A stretch of DNA of 64,000 bases from Acidobacterium sp. GTDB lineage: Bacteria > Acidobacteriota > Terriglobia > Terriglobales > Acidobacteriaceae. Of the stretch, positions 9,867 to 19,358 are shown in pieces. The stretch spans positions 44,718-108,717 of the forward strand of contig PMUI01000050.1 of assembly GCA_003166955.1 (NCBI GenBank). Reading direction: 5' to 3'. Position 1 is the first letter of the stretch. Each line of letters begins with the position of its first letter. A model generated the notes under the pieces. It worked only from the letters and a program-made list of their open reading frames with translations, ran no database searches and was not told where the DNA came from. The position numbers and the translations under genes are program-made.

Positions 9867-10809
9867 TCACCGGATCCGACGCCCCATTCAGAAACGCCGG
9901 ATCCATCTCCTCGATGTCCACGCGCATACTCGTCGATCTGGCCGTCGGAAAATCCCCGGGCGCCTTCTGCGTGACTTTGCCCGTCGCCGCCCACTCCGTC
10001 CCGCGCTGAAACGTCGCAATGAAACCCACGCAGCTCAGCGCTGCCACATCGTGCCCCATCGTCGTGTGAAAGACGCGGCCCTTCCCATACGCGACCGTCA
10101 TCAGCATCGGCTCGTCGTGTCCCGTGCCTTTGTTCAGCGGATCGGAATGCGCCGTCGCCAGCACCGTCATGTTCTTCCCCGGCCCGCGCAGCGTCCCATA
10201 CAGCTCATCGGCGGCGTGCATCCACACCGGCGGCAGCCCCTTCATGATCGGGTGCTGGGGCGCGCGCGTCTCCACCTGGAACGGCAGCCGCCCTCCGTGA
10301 TGCCCCGCCGTTCCTGGCGTCGTCTTGTCCTCGACCAGCTTGTCGTCAGCGAAGTACCACATCGGCCCCGCGCTCTCGTCGCGGTTGCGCCATCCGCCAA
10401 TCCCGATCATCTCGTTGTAGGCGGCCCAGTGCGGAAAGGCATTGTCCGCAGCATGCACAATCACCAGCCCGCCGCCGCCCCGCACGTACTCCTCGAACTG
10501 TGTGCGCAGCGCCTCCGGCCAGTCCGGCGTATCGAGGTTCGACACAATGACGCGATACTTCGCAAACTCCGGCCTGAACTGGCTGAAATCCTCGCCCGAA
10601 TGCGGCGCAGTCACCACCGTCACCTCGAACAGCCCCGTCTCCTCCAGCTCCTTCTTCAAAACCGGCGTGGTCAGCCGCCAGTTGTGATACGTCCCGCCAC
10701 TCTCTCCATCGAGCAGCATCACCTTCATCGGTTTCGCCTGCGCACCCGCACTCACCGCACTCATTGCCAACCCGCACGTTCCCAACAAAAGAACGATGGC
10801 CCTCTTCAT
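9847..10809 (-). CDS. Secreted ThuA-like (trehalose-utilisation) domain protein
   Basis: A 320-residue protein with a Sec signal peptide (MKRAIVLLLGTCGLAMSAVSAGA). A ThuA-like domain of the glutamine-amidotransferase-like fold follows: VMLLDGESGGTYHNW, YRVIVSNLDTPDWP, GGGLVIVHAADNAFP, HPIMKGLPPVW and a C-terminal GKGRVFHTTMGHD. This family is tied to polysaccharide and trehalose metabolism, but its reaction is poorly defined. The ATG is supported by AAAGGGA upstream. It lies 28 bp downstream of the GH39 gene on the same strand, so the two form a likely operon devoted to sugar use in the periplasm. The last residues (TAGSR) are encoded by an intergenic repeat that also supplies the stop codon, so the true ancestral end may have differed. 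Confidence 0.87.
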   Translation of the reverse strand: MKRAIVLLLGTCGLAMSAVSAGAQAKPMKVMLLDGESGGTYHNWRLTTPVLKKELEETGLFEVTVVTAPHSGEDFSQFRPEFAKYRVIVSNLDTPDWPEALRTQFEEYVRGGGGLVIVHAADNAFPHWAAYNEMIGIGGWRNRDESAGPMWYFADDKLVEDKTTPGTAGHHGGRLPFQVETRAPQHPIMKGLPPVWMHAADELYGTLRGPGKNMTVLATAHSDPLNKGTGHDEPMLMTVAYGKGRVFHTTMGHDVAALSCVGFIATFQRGTEWAATGKVTQKAPGDFPTARSTSMRVDIEEMDPAFLNGASDPVRTAGSR

Positions 10810-10837
10810 CACGTCCCTTTCTGTCGCCAACAGCCGG

Positions 10838-12379
10838 CTACTTAATCTCCGCCACCGCCAGCCCCATCGGCGGCAGCGTCAGCGTCAGCCGATGATCCCG
10901 AATCGTAATCTCCTCTGCAGGCCCCGGCTCCGCCGCTTTCCGCAGCGCTTCAATCTGTTCCGCGGTCGGATACTTCGGGCTTCCCATCTTCTTCCAGGCA
11001 TCCAGCGTGTCGCCATGCGCCGCATCCACGCGCCGCACTTCGGCCTTCGTCCCCATCAGACCCGTGACGGTGTGCAGTCCCAGCCCGCTACCCAGGTTCT
11101 TCAGCTCGAACGTCACCGTCTTCTCCGTCCCACTGGCACCCGGCTCCACCAGGTTCCACGCCGCAATCACAATCGTCCCGTCCTTGCGCCGAGTGACGAG
11201 CGCATCATCCACCGGCGCAGGCAGCCGCTCCTCGCCCAGAGTGTGCAGCAGCATAAACACGTCATACGCCGGCTTCGGAATCCCGCGCTCCGCCACAATT
11301 CCGTAGCCGCCATAGAACGGCGTCTTCACCACGCCCTGCTCCTCAAACACATCCGAGAAGCTCCAGTACGCCATCATCAGCGTCTTCCCATCGCACTTCG
11401 AAATGGTGTCAGCCAGCCATGGTCCCATGTAGATCGAGTCGGTGATCGGCTGCTCGTTCATGTAGGTCGCATTGAACTCGCTCCAGATCAGCGGCAGCTT
11501 CGGCCGCGCCGACTTCGCAATCTCCTCATGCACCTTGTCCACCGCGGGGCACACCATCTGGTGCGGCGCCATCTCCCTGTGGTCGTGGAACACATCCATC
11601 GTCGAGTCGTTCCCGTAGACGTGCGTCGACACAAAATCCAGCGGCACCTCCTCCTGCGTGGCGTGCGCGATCAAATCCCCCACCCACGCCGCCTGCGCCG
11701 TCGCCGGGCCGCCTATGCGGATCTTCTCGTTCACTGCCTTCAGCGCCCGCGCCGTGTGGTCGTAGAGCTCGAAATACGTCTCCTGCGCCGGCCGCCCGAT
11801 CCAGAAATCGATGTTCGGCTCGTTCCACACTTCGAAATACCACTGCGCAACCTCTTCGATACCGTACCGCTGCACCAGATGTTGCCCAAACGCGGTGATC
11901 AGAGCGTCCCACTTCGCGTAGTTGTCTGGCGGAGAAGGAATTGGCTTGTACCAAAACGCGTGATAGGGAGCCTTTGGCGCCAGCGCTTTCGGCATGAAGC
12001 TGATCTCGACGAATGGCCGCACGGAGTGCGCCAGCAGCCCATCGTAAATCTGGTCCACATACGACCAGTTGTAGACCACGTTTCCCTGCGCATCCTCGCT
12101 GTAGACGCCGTTCTCATCGTCGAGAATCGCGTGGAAGCGCACATACCGGAAGTCCGCGGCCTTCCGCACGCGATCGAGATCCTCGCGATAGCTCTCCCGC
12201 ATCGACAGATTTGCGCGCCCCGACCCAAACATCTGCTCCCAGAAATGCGGAAACGGCGTCCCCGGCGCGTGTGCATCCACGATAATCGTCTTCCGCGCAC
12301 TCGACTGCTGCGCAACCGCGCTACCCCACGCCCCGCTCAGCAGACACGCCGCAACCGCAAAACTCCACATCTGTTTCAT
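10838..12379 (-). CDS. Secreted glycoside hydrolase family 39 (beta-xylosidase/iduronidase-like)
   Basis: A 513-residue enzyme with a signal peptide (MKQMWSFAVAACLLSGAWGSAVAQ). It has a TIM-barrel like that of GH39, where retaining hydrolysis uses two glutamates. The acid/base is Glu187 in WNEPN and the nucleophile is Glu301 in WSEFNATY. The segment VRFHAILDDENGVY near residue 80 and the C-terminal beta-sandwich fit beta-xylosidases. The substrate is probably a xylan-derived or related oligosaccharide in the periplasm, but alpha-L-iduronidase-type activity cannot be excluded. The ThuA-like gene follows 28 bp downstream, and a large Oar-like receptor lies upstream behind a terminator, which together look like a polysaccharide-use locus. 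Confidence 0.9.
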   Translation of the reverse strand: MKQMWSFAVAACLLSGAWGSAVAQQSSARKTIIVDAHAPGTPFPHFWEQMFGSGRANLSMRESYREDLDRVRKAADFRYVRFHAILDDENGVYSEDAQGNVVYNWSYVDQIYDGLLAHSVRPFVEISFMPKALAPKAPYHAFWYKPIPSPPDNYAKWDALITAFGQHLVQRYGIEEVAQWYFEVWNEPNIDFWIGRPAQETYFELYDHTARALKAVNEKIRIGGPATAQAAWVGDLIAHATQEEVPLDFVSTHVYGNDSTMDVFHDHREMAPHQMVCPAVDKVHEEIAKSARPKLPLIWSEFNATYMNEQPITDSIYMGPWLADTISKCDGKTLMMAYWSFSDVFEEQGVVKTPFYGGYGIVAERGIPKPAYDVFMLLHTLGEERLPAPVDDALVTRRKDGTIVIAAWNLVEPGASGTEKTVTFELKNLGSGLGLHTVTGLMGTKAEVRRVDAAHGDTLDAWKKMGSPKYPTAEQIEALRKAAEPGPAEEITIRDHRLTLTLPPMGLAVAEIK

Positions 12380-12454
12380 CGCAAGTCTCCGCAGAGAATT
12401 ATCGTCTACGCGCCCACCCCGCGCGCATCAACTCACTGGATTCCGCAAAAGAAA

Positions 12455-12482
12455 GGAGGATGCTCCGATCGGAACATCCTCC
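12455..12482 (-). terminator. Intrinsic terminator after the Oar-like receptor gene
   Basis: Read on the minus strand, GGAGGATG pairs with CATCCTCC around an inner TCCGATCGGA palindrome, and the hairpin is followed by TTTCTTTT. It lies 40 bp past the receptor stop codon and before the GH39 start, so it should separate the two transcripts. Confidence 0.75.
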
Positions 12483-12486
12483 ATGG

Positions 12487-12522
12487 TTCTGTGCTCTGCG
12501 CTCTGAGCCCTGTGCTCTGTCC
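12487..12522 (-). repeat. Low-complexity run directly after the receptor stop codon
   Basis: On the minus strand the TGA is followed at once by GGACAGAGCACAGGGCTCAG and AGCGCAGAGCACAG, a degenerate 7-8 base tandem (CAGAGCA-like). It has the same position relative to a stop codon as the GGTAGC runs elsewhere, but a different unit. Confidence 0.55.
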
Positions 12523-15500
12523 TCAGAACTGGATTCTCCCGAAGAACTCCACCACCCTCCCGCTGTCAGATCCCGGCGACAACCCGAACAGTGGATTGAT
12601 GACGTGCGTGCCCGGGCCGGAATTCGTCGAAACAAGTGCCTCAATCGACCCAAACCCGATCGGCTGCAGGTTCGTCAGGTTGAGAATGTTGAAGAAGTTG
12701 GCCTGGAACCGGAACAGCGTCGGGTGATCGTGGATGCTGAACGTCGCCTGCTTCGCGAAGCTCATGTCGAGGTCGTGATAGCAGGGCCCGTTGAAGGAGT
12801 TCCTGCCAACCCCCGGAGGCCCCGGCGTTCCGTACACGAAGTAGTTCGCCCCGCCCTGCGGGAAATTTCCGCCGTGAATGAAATTGCTGTTCCCGCAGCC
12901 ATTCAGCGCCGGACCTGCAGACGCTCCCGCCGTCGGCCCGTAGCCGGTGGGCCGCGTCGGCGCAATCGTCGAGGCGCCGTTCACGATTGCCACCGACGGC
13001 ACGCCGATCACCGGCGTCCACGGATAGCCCGTGTGCCACGTGTACACGCCGTTCATCTGCCAGTTGCCCAGCACATTCCGCATCAGCCCATTCTTTTCGG
13101 GTGTGGGCAGAGTCCATGTCCCGATCGCGTTGAACCGGTGCCGCACATCGAAATCCGAAGGCCCGTACTCCGCCCGCGGATTCGCAGGATCCGTCTGGTT
13201 GCTCTGAAAGCCCGGACCCTCTTCGGAGGCGTTATCCATGCTCTTCGACCACGTGTACACCGCGCTGAAGTCCAGCCCGTGTTGCAGCCGCTTCTCCAGA
13301 TGTCCATTCAGCGCGTGATAGTTGGTATGCACGTCCGAGGTGGGAACATACGCCGCGTAAAACGGCGTCTGGTTCACGCCCGGAGTGCACGTTCCTCCGG
13401 TTGCGCAGGTACCGTTCGACTGCGGATACAGAAAGTTCTGATCCACCAGCCGCAGAAAATGAAATCCCGAAGCTCCCTGATAGCCCAGGGTTGCCGCCAT
13501 CTGCCACGGCAGCGCCCACTCGTTATCCAGCGAGAAGGAATAGAGCGTCGGCTGCCGCATTCCGGGCAAAATGCTGTACGTCTCCACCTGCGGCGTCGAC
13601 GGCGTTCCGCCCGGCGGCGTGAATGCATTCGGCGTGCCCGTGGTCGGATTCGTTCCTACCGCAAGGTTCGGATTCGGAGCGTAACTGAAAGGCGAATCGC
13701 TCGTCCCGTACTCGAAAACGATTCCCGTCCCCGTTGAGTTGGGATTGGTCGCCTGCAGTCCGCCGCAGCACAAACCGTAGTCGAAATATCCCGGCCCGTT
13801 TTCGTACGCCGGCGAAATCGGCTCTTCGTCCAGATTGTCGAACGAAACCCCGGCGCCGCCGTGCACCACCACCTTCCCGTTCAGGAACATGGGCGACCAC
13901 GCGAAGCCGAGCTTCGGCGCGATGGCATCGCCGGTCCGCGGATACAGCGTGTCGGTTAGCGCCAGCTTCGAATTGATGATCTGATCGCCCAGCGTCTTCG
14001 ACAGCACCATGTTGTTGATCGAGAACGCCTTGTTCGTCAGCCCGCCGTACCACTCGTACCGCACTCCCACGTTCAGCGTCAGATTGGGCCGCGCCTTCCA
14101 GTCGTCCTGCACATACCCGGCATAGTAATCGCGCCTGAAATACCGCTGCACATTCCCCACACCGCCGGTGTTCGGATTGGCCCCGATCCCCTCATACAGC
14201 GGCGCATCGTTGGCCAGATCCCATAATCCCTGGAACGCGTAGTTCGGCCGTGCCAGGCCCGAGTCGTTATCGTTGTCCTGCTCTTGGCGAATCACCACGC
14301 CCATGCGCAGCGACATCGGCCCCATCACCTTGGTCGCTAGGTCGCGGATCTCGTACGTATTTTCCGCCGCGATATACGGCGTCGTCGGCGCGGCCAGCTG
14401 GCTGAACTGGAACGTCCCGAACCCGTAGTTCTGCGCGTAGATTCCCGGAACACCCCAGTTCACCTGCCCCGCCGTGTCACTGATCTGGTTATCCGCAAAT
14501 CGCGTGTAGTTCGCCCGCAGCTCGTTGATCAGCGTCGGCGTGAAAGTGTGAATCCACACCGGCGTCGCCGATTGGTTGAACGGCCGGAACGGCAGATTCG
14601 AATCCGGGGCAGCCCCCGCTGCCGAATCGAACGACGACTGGTCCAGCTTCTGCGTAAAGAACCCGGCATAAATCTGGTCCCGGTGTCCGATGTACCAGTC
14701 CCCGCGCCCGTGGAATTGTGTCCCGCGAAACTGGCTCGGCGTCTGGATCTGCGCGAACTCCACATCGGCCACGCCATCCAATCCCGCGCCCGTGTACAAA
14801 TTCGGATTCGCCGCCGTCCCATTCGCGTTCACGTTGGGCAAATACTGCCCGTCGGCGCCGCCGAACGATCCGATGTCGAACCCGGTGCCCACCGGCGCGC
14901 ATTGCGTCTGCAGCGCGCTGCACGCACCTGGCAATACGGCGCGCACCACCGCCCGTCCCGATGGCTTTGTAACCGTCCCTGCTACTAATCCGCTCGGCCT
15001 CGCCGCCGCCAGCGCCGCATACCATGCCGGCGTCGGCACGTACGTCTCGCTGAACGACTGCTGCGTGCTCTTCACCGCCTCATAGCTGCCAAACCAGAAC
15101 AGCTTGTCGCGAATGATGCGCCCGCCCAGGCTCGCCGCCCAGCTCCGCTGCGCCAAATCGTCGCGGATCGCAGGCGCAAATACCCCCGGCGTGCTCGTGG
15201 GCCCGCCATACGGCTGGTACGCATTCAGCCCCGGCTCGTCGTACTGGAAAAACGCGCTTCCGTGATACGTATTCGAGCCGGCTTTTGTCACCGTCAGGAT
15301 ATGCCCGCCGACATCGCGCCCCAGGGTCGCATCGTAATTCGCCGCCAGGATCGTGATCTGGTCCACCGCCTCGATACTCGGCGTCACGATCGTCGAACCG
15401 CCATGCAGCAGGCTGTCCACCGTCACGCCGTCAATCTCGTAGGTGTTCGAGGTCACGCGCTGCCCCGACGCCGAAATCTGAATCTGGTTCTCCGTCTGAA

Positions 15501-16152
15501 AAATCCCCACGTTCGACTGGTTCTGGCTCGTGTTGTTGGGCAGCGCGATCGCGCCCCCGCTCCCCGACCGCGCGCTGTCTCCGGTGATGCCCACGCCCGT
15601 CCGCAGCAACTCGTAGGGATCGCGTCCGAACGCCGGCAGCCGCGTCACATCGTCCGCGCTGATCGTGCTCGAGGTCGACGCATCCGAGGTATTCAGAACC
15701 GGCGTCTCACTCCCGTTTACCGTCACCGTCTCAGACGCTCCGCCCGCCGTCAGCTTCATATCCAGCCCGCGCGGCTGCTCCGCCGTGATGGCAACATCGG
15801 TGTAATCCTGTTCCTTGAATCCCTTCGCCGTGACCTTCACCGCATAATTTCCCGGCGCCAGCTCGGTGAAGGTATAGAACCCGCTATCGTTGCTCGTCGC
15901 CGTCTTCGTCACCTGCGTCGCAGGATTGGTCAGCGTGATCGTCGCTCCCGGAATCACCGCGCCGCTGGTGTCGGTCACCGTGCCATTCAGGCTGCCGCCA
16001 AACTGCGCGTGCAGCGCGGGCGCGAGAATCAGTAACAGTGTTGCGAACAAAAACGCCAGCTTTTGGCTGGCGCTGCCGGTAAGAATCACTGGATGAAAAA
16101 CGCTGTCTGCACTCCGCGCTTCGCGGAGCAGTGCTGTTGGAGCAAGATGCAT
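12523..16152 (-). CDS. Oar-like TonB-dependent receptor with carboxypeptidase-regulatory-like domain
   Basis: A 1209-residue outer-membrane protein. After a signal segment (KLAFLFATLLLILAPALHA) comes a CarboxypepD_reg-like domain (GGSLNGTVTDTSGAVIPGAT, then GFYTFTELAPGNYAVKV). A plug domain (LPAFGRDPYELLRTGVG, YEIDGVTVDS) and a long beta-barrel follow, ending in an aromatic residue (VVEFFGRIQF) as expected for BAM-inserted barrels. These proteins are common and numerous in Acidobacteriota and are thought to import or bind large glycans; the substrate here is unknown. The ATG is chosen for the AGGGAGA 6 bases upstream; an in-frame extension of 47 residues has no signal character. It lies upstream of the GH39 and ThuA-like genes with a terminator between, consistent with a shared role in polysaccharide use. 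Confidence 0.93.
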   Translation of the reverse strand: MHLAPTALLREARSADSVFHPVILTGSASQKLAFLFATLLLILAPALHAQFGGSLNGTVTDTSGAVIPGATITLTNPATQVTKTATSNDSGFYTFTELAPGNYAVKVTAKGFKEQDYTDVAITAEQPRGLDMKLTAGGASETVTVNGSETPVLNTSDASTSSTISADDVTRLPAFGRDPYELLRTGVGITGDSARSGSGGAIALPNNTSQNQSNVGIFQTENQIQISASGQRVTSNTYEIDGVTVDSLLHGGSTIVTPSIEAVDQITILAANYDATLGRDVGGHILTVTKAGSNTYHGSAFFQYDEPGLNAYQPYGGPTSTPGVFAPAIRDDLAQRSWAASLGGRIIRDKLFWFGSYEAVKSTQQSFSETYVPTPAWYAALAAARPSGLVAGTVTKPSGRAVVRAVLPGACSALQTQCAPVGTGFDIGSFGGADGQYLPNVNANGTAANPNLYTGAGLDGVADVEFAQIQTPSQFRGTQFHGRGDWYIGHRDQIYAGFFTQKLDQSSFDSAAGAAPDSNLPFRPFNQSATPVWIHTFTPTLINELRANYTRFADNQISDTAGQVNWGVPGIYAQNYGFGTFQFSQLAAPTTPYIAAENTYEIRDLATKVMGPMSLRMGVVIRQEQDNDNDSGLARPNYAFQGLWDLANDAPLYEGIGANPNTGGVGNVQRYFRRDYYAGYVQDDWKARPNLTLNVGVRYEWYGGLTNKAFSINNMVLSKTLGDQIINSKLALTDTLYPRTGDAIAPKLGFAWSPMFLNGKVVVHGGAGVSFDNLDEEPISPAYENGPGYFDYGLCCGGLQATNPNSTGTGIVFEYGTSDSPFSYAPNPNLAVGTNPTTGTPNAFTPPGGTPSTPQVETYSILPGMRQPTLYSFSLDNEWALPWQMAATLGYQGASGFHFLRLVDQNFLYPQSNGTCATGGTCTPGVNQTPFYAAYVPTSDVHTNYHALNGHLEKRLQHGLDFSAVYTWSKSMDNASEEGPGFQSNQTDPANPRAEYGPSDFDVRHRFNAIGTWTLPTPEKNGLMRNVLGNWQMNGVYTWHTGYPWTPVIGVPSVAIVNGASTIAPTRPTGYGPTAGASAGPALNGCGNSNFIHGGNFPQGGANYFVYGTPGPPGVGRNSFNGPCYHDLDMSFAKQATFSIHDHPTLFRFQANFFNILNLTNLQPIGFGSIEALVSTNSGPGTHVINPLFGLSPGSDSGRVVEFFGRIQF

Positions 16153-16386
16153 ACTGGCTCTCCCTGAAATAAGTGCAACGTACCCGTGATGTTCCCTGGC
16201 CTTGCAGGGATGCCCGCTTTTCCATAATCGAGACCCAGGTCCCGCCCCCACAGGCGGTCCGTGCCCACAAAACTGCGTGATTCTCCCCGGCACACTCGTC
16301 CCGAAGTGGAGATCAGCCAGCGGTTATAGTGCAGAAAGAGAGAATCACCTCCCTGTGACCCTGCACCACGTCCGAGGCGATCAAAT

Positions 16387-19038
16387 TTGACCATCTCCGC
16401 CGGTGCGCGCCCCATTCTGTTGTTGCGAGTCGTGCTCATGGCCACCCTGGGACTTACCGCCGCCTACGCCGCCGAGATTCCCGACGGCATCCCGCGCGCT
16501 CTCGCCCAGGAACGCGCCACCCGCGTCTCCGACCTGCACTACCAGCTCAGCTACGACCTGGTGCCGCGCGCGCCCACTACCGACGCCACCGAAACCATCC
16601 GCTTTAACCTGATCGTTGCATCAACCCCGCTCCTTCTCGACTTCCGCGACGGCCAGGTTTCCGACCTCCGCATCAACGGCGCGTCCCTTCCCGTCGAAAT
16701 TCAGCACGGCCACCTCATCCTTCCCGCCGCATCGCTGCGCTCCGGTGAAAATACCGTCGAGACAAAGTTCACCGCCAACATCGGAGCCGCCGGCAAAGCC
16801 ATCACCCGCTTCGAAGATCACGATGACGGCAGCGAATACCTCTACACGCTCTTCGTCCCCATGGACGCCAGCATGGCCTTCCCCTGCTTCGACCAGCCAG
16901 ATCTGAAAGGTCGCTTCAAACTCCAGATCACAGTCCCCAGCGGCTGGACCGTCATCTCCAACGAGGCCCGGGTTGGCACGGGCTTCGCTGGATTCGCGGA
17001 GTATGGCTTCTCCGAAACCGAACCCATCCCCACCTACCTGTTCGCCTTCGCCGCCGGACCCTCCGTCAACGTGCATCCGCAGGCAGGCATGCCGAACGTC
17101 TGGGTCCGCGCCTCTAAAGCCAAGTCCGCAGAATCCGAAATCCCCACCGTCCAGACCACCGCCGCCGATGGTATCCGCTACCTCTCCGACTACTTCGCGC
17201 AGCCTTTCCCCTTCCCGAAATACGAAATGGTCCTCATCCCCGGCTTTGCCTACGGCGGCATGGAGCACGCCGGCTGCACCTTCCTCCGCGAAGAGTCGGT
17301 CATCTTCCGCACCGCGCCCACGGCCAACAACCGCTTCGCCCGCGACACACTCGTGCTGCACGAACTCACGCACCAGTGGTTCGGCGACTTCACCACCATG
17401 CGCTGGTTCGACGACCTCTGGCTCAAGGAGGGCTTTGCGCAGTACATGGCCTACAAAACCCTCGCCGACCTGCGCCCCAACGAGCCCGTGTGGCAGCGCT
17501 TCTATCAATCCATCAAGCCCGCCGCGTACGGGATCGACGAGACCCAGGGGACGACGCCGATTTACCAGGACATCGCGAATCTGAACTCCGCGAAGTCCGC
17601 CTACGGCGCCATCGTCTACTCCAAAGCCCCCGGCGTCCTCCGCCAGCTCAACTATGTGATCGGTGACGACGCCTTTCGCAGGGGCCTCCAGCTCTACCTC
17701 GCTCAACACAAGTACGGCAACGCGACGTGGAGCGACCTCATCGCCGCTTTCCAGTCCGCTTCCGGCCGCAATCTCGATACCTGGGCTGAGATGTGGATTC
17801 GCCATCGCGGCATGCCGCGCGTCGATGCTGCCTTCACCTGCGACAGTTCCCACTCCGTCGCAATCACCCTGACCGAGACTCCGATCCTCGGCGGGAACGA
17901 TGTTTGGCCTCTCGCCACTGAGATTCTCCTCGTGAACCCCGACGGCTTCAGCCATACAGCCCGTGCCGAATTCGATGGGCGTTCCAGATCCGTGCACATC
18001 CACATGGGCGGCCCCGGCGCAACGTGTCCTGCATGGATCTTCGCCAACAACAACGACCACGCCTACGGCCTCTTCCCCCTCGATGCCAAATCGCGCGACG
18101 CCATCATGGATCAGCTCGCCGCCTCCGGCCCCGCCGTATCCGACCTCTTCCGCCGCACGCTCCTCTGGGGCTCGCTCTGGGATTCTGTTCGTCAGGTGGA
18201 ACTCGATCCCGTCCTCTACGTCCACAACGCCCTCGCTGCTCTCCCGCATGAGCGCGATGAATCGCTCGCCGCCTCGATCCTCGCGCGTACCCAGACCGCC
18301 ATCCATCACTACGTCCGCGCATCGCTTCAGCCCGAATTCCTCGCCCAGGGCGCAGCCCTCGCCGCCTCTGGCATGACCCACGAACGCGACCACGACCTCC
18401 GCATTGTCTGGTTCCGCTCGCTCGCCGGATTCGCCGCGCAACCGGCCGGCGCCGCCGTCATGAAGGACCTGCTCCGCGGCACGCAGACCATTCCCGGGGT
18501 CGAGTTGCGCCAGCAGGATCGCTGGTCCCTCGTTACCGCCCTGATCGCCTACAACGACCCCGAAGCCGATGCCGTCTTTGAAGCGGAGAAGAAGCGTGAC
18601 CCCTCCGGCGACGGGCTCAAATACGCCTGGGTCGCGCAGGCCGCTCGTCCCGAAGCCGCCACCAAGCAGCGCTACTTCGCCGATTTCACCCGCGACCCCG
18701 CGGCCCCGGAATCGAGCCAGGCCCCCAAAATCAGCGAAGACTGGATCCAGTCCTCGCTCGGCGCCTTCAATTACTGGGACCAGTCACAGTTAACGGCACA
18801 ATATCTCGAGCCCGCGCTCGCAGCCCTCCCCGACGTCAAGCGCGAGCGCAAAATCTTCTTCCTCGTCGCCTGGCTCGACGCCTTCATGGACGGCCAACAG
18901 TCCCACGCCTCCCTCGATGTCGTGAAGCACTACTTAGAAACCGCGAACCCCGATCCCGACCTCCGGCTCAAGATCCTCGAAGCGATGGACGAACTCGACC
19001 GCACCGTCCGCATCCGCGCGCAATTCGCCAAGCCCTGA
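16387..19038 (+). CDS. M1 family metallo-aminopeptidase
   Basis: An 883-residue zinc aminopeptidase. A hydrophobic leader (ILLLRVVLMATLGLTAAYA) suggests export to the periplasm. The exopeptidase motif appears as GGMEHAG (a variant of GAMEN) and the zinc motif is HELTHQW at residues 325-331, with the third ligand glutamate in LWLKEGFAQYM. The C-terminal helical ERAP1_C-like region runs to the end, so the protein is full length. The TTG used here has GAGG about 9 bases upstream; later ATG or GTG codons inside the leader are possible. It cleaves N-terminal residues from peptides, probably for nutrition. It is divergent from the Oar-like receptor gene, so the two may share regulation through the 230-bp region between them. 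A TATAGT box lies at about 16325. Confidence 0.93.
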   Translation: MTISAGARPILLLRVVLMATLGLTAAYAAEIPDGIPRALAQERATRVSDLHYQLSYDLVPRAPTTDATETIRFNLIVASTPLLLDFRDGQVSDLRINGASLPVEIQHGHLILPAASLRSGENTVETKFTANIGAAGKAITRFEDHDDGSEYLYTLFVPMDASMAFPCFDQPDLKGRFKLQITVPSGWTVISNEARVGTGFAGFAEYGFSETEPIPTYLFAFAAGPSVNVHPQAGMPNVWVRASKAKSAESEIPTVQTTAADGIRYLSDYFAQPFPFPKYEMVLIPGFAYGGMEHAGCTFLREESVIFRTAPTANNRFARDTLVLHELTHQWFGDFTTMRWFDDLWLKEGFAQYMAYKTLADLRPNEPVWQRFYQSIKPAAYGIDETQGTTPIYQDIANLNSAKSAYGAIVYSKAPGVLRQLNYVIGDDAFRRGLQLYLAQHKYGNATWSDLIAAFQSASGRNLDTWAEMWIRHRGMPRVDAAFTCDSSHSVAITLTETPILGGNDVWPLATEILLVNPDGFSHTARAEFDGRSRSVHIHMGGPGATCPAWIFANNNDHAYGLFPLDAKSRDAIMDQLAASGPAVSDLFRRTLLWGSLWDSVRQVELDPVLYVHNALAALPHERDESLAASILARTQTAIHHYVRASLQPEFLAQGAALAASGMTHERDHDLRIVWFRSLAGFAAQPAGAAVMKDLLRGTQTIPGVELRQQDRWSLVTALIAYNDPEADAVFEAEKKRDPSGDGLKYAWVAQAARPEAATKQRYFADFTRDPAAPESSQAPKISEDWIQSSLGAFNYWDQSQLTAQYLEPALAALPDVKRERKIFFLVAWLDAFMDGQQSHASLDVVKHYLETANPDPDLRLKILEAMDELDRTVRIRAQFAKP

Positions 19039-19061
19039 CGAAGAACCCGCAGCAAAAACAA

Positions 19062-19083
19062 ACGACGCCCAGGCGGGCGTCGT
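19062..19083. terminator. Bidirectional terminator hairpin
   Basis: ACGACGCCC pairs with GGGCGTCGT around a four-base loop (AGGC), a perfect 9-bp stem. On the minus strand it is followed by TTTGTTTTT, which makes it a strong intrinsic terminator for the small gene ending at 19128. It also lies 24 bp past the M1 peptidase stop on the + strand, where the trailing tract is weaker. Confidence 0.8.
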
Positions 19084-19127
19084 CATCTCGGGAAAAGCCG
19101 TAGCTCAGTTGCGGGTTTGCCTCACAC

Positions 19128-19358
19128 TCATGCCGCGGTGGCGATCAACAACGGCTCAATGGCGGGTAGCGGGACGATCTCCGGCAGCTTCGACTCTACG
19201 TAGCGCCCCTGCCCCACGTCCGCCAACACCTTGTTGGTCGTGTCTTCGGTCCTCGTCGAGTTGATGTGCAGCTTCCGCACCGCGCGCATGACAGTGGTGG
19301 CCAGCAGAAATCGATTCTCGATTTGGAGTCCCGCGCTAAACACCAGTTCAGTTCGCAT
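19128..19358 (-). CDS. Small omega-like protein (possible RNA polymerase subunit omega paralogue)
   Basis: A 76-residue protein that begins MRTELVFSAGLQIENRFLLA and contains TTVMRAVRKLHINSTRTEDTTNKVL. The pattern of an early NRF-L motif, a following helix with basic A/RA-RKLH residues and a downstream TN-VL helix resembles the omega subunit (RpoZ) of RNA polymerase as it appears in Acidobacteriota. I cannot confirm this without a profile search, so no symbol is given. GAGGGG lies just before the ATG and a strong terminator follows, so this is a real monocistronic gene. It has no rpoZ-like neighbours (gmk, spoT), so it could be a second copy or a distinct small protein. Confidence 0.55.
   Translation of the reverse strand: MRTELVFSAGLQIENRFLLATTVMRAVRKLHINSTRTEDTTNKVLADVGQGRYVESKLPEIVPLPAIEPLLIATAA

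Noticed and set aside
10796-12727. Open frame of about 640 codons antisense to the GH39 gene
   Set aside because: Arg/His/Leu-rich shadow with no domain; GH39 catalytic motifs lie on the minus strand.
16621-18441. Long open frame of about 600 codons antisense to the M1 peptidase gene
   Set aside because: Its translation is Gly/Glu/Val-rich with no domain; it is the mirror of GC-rich codon use in a clear zinc-peptidase gene.
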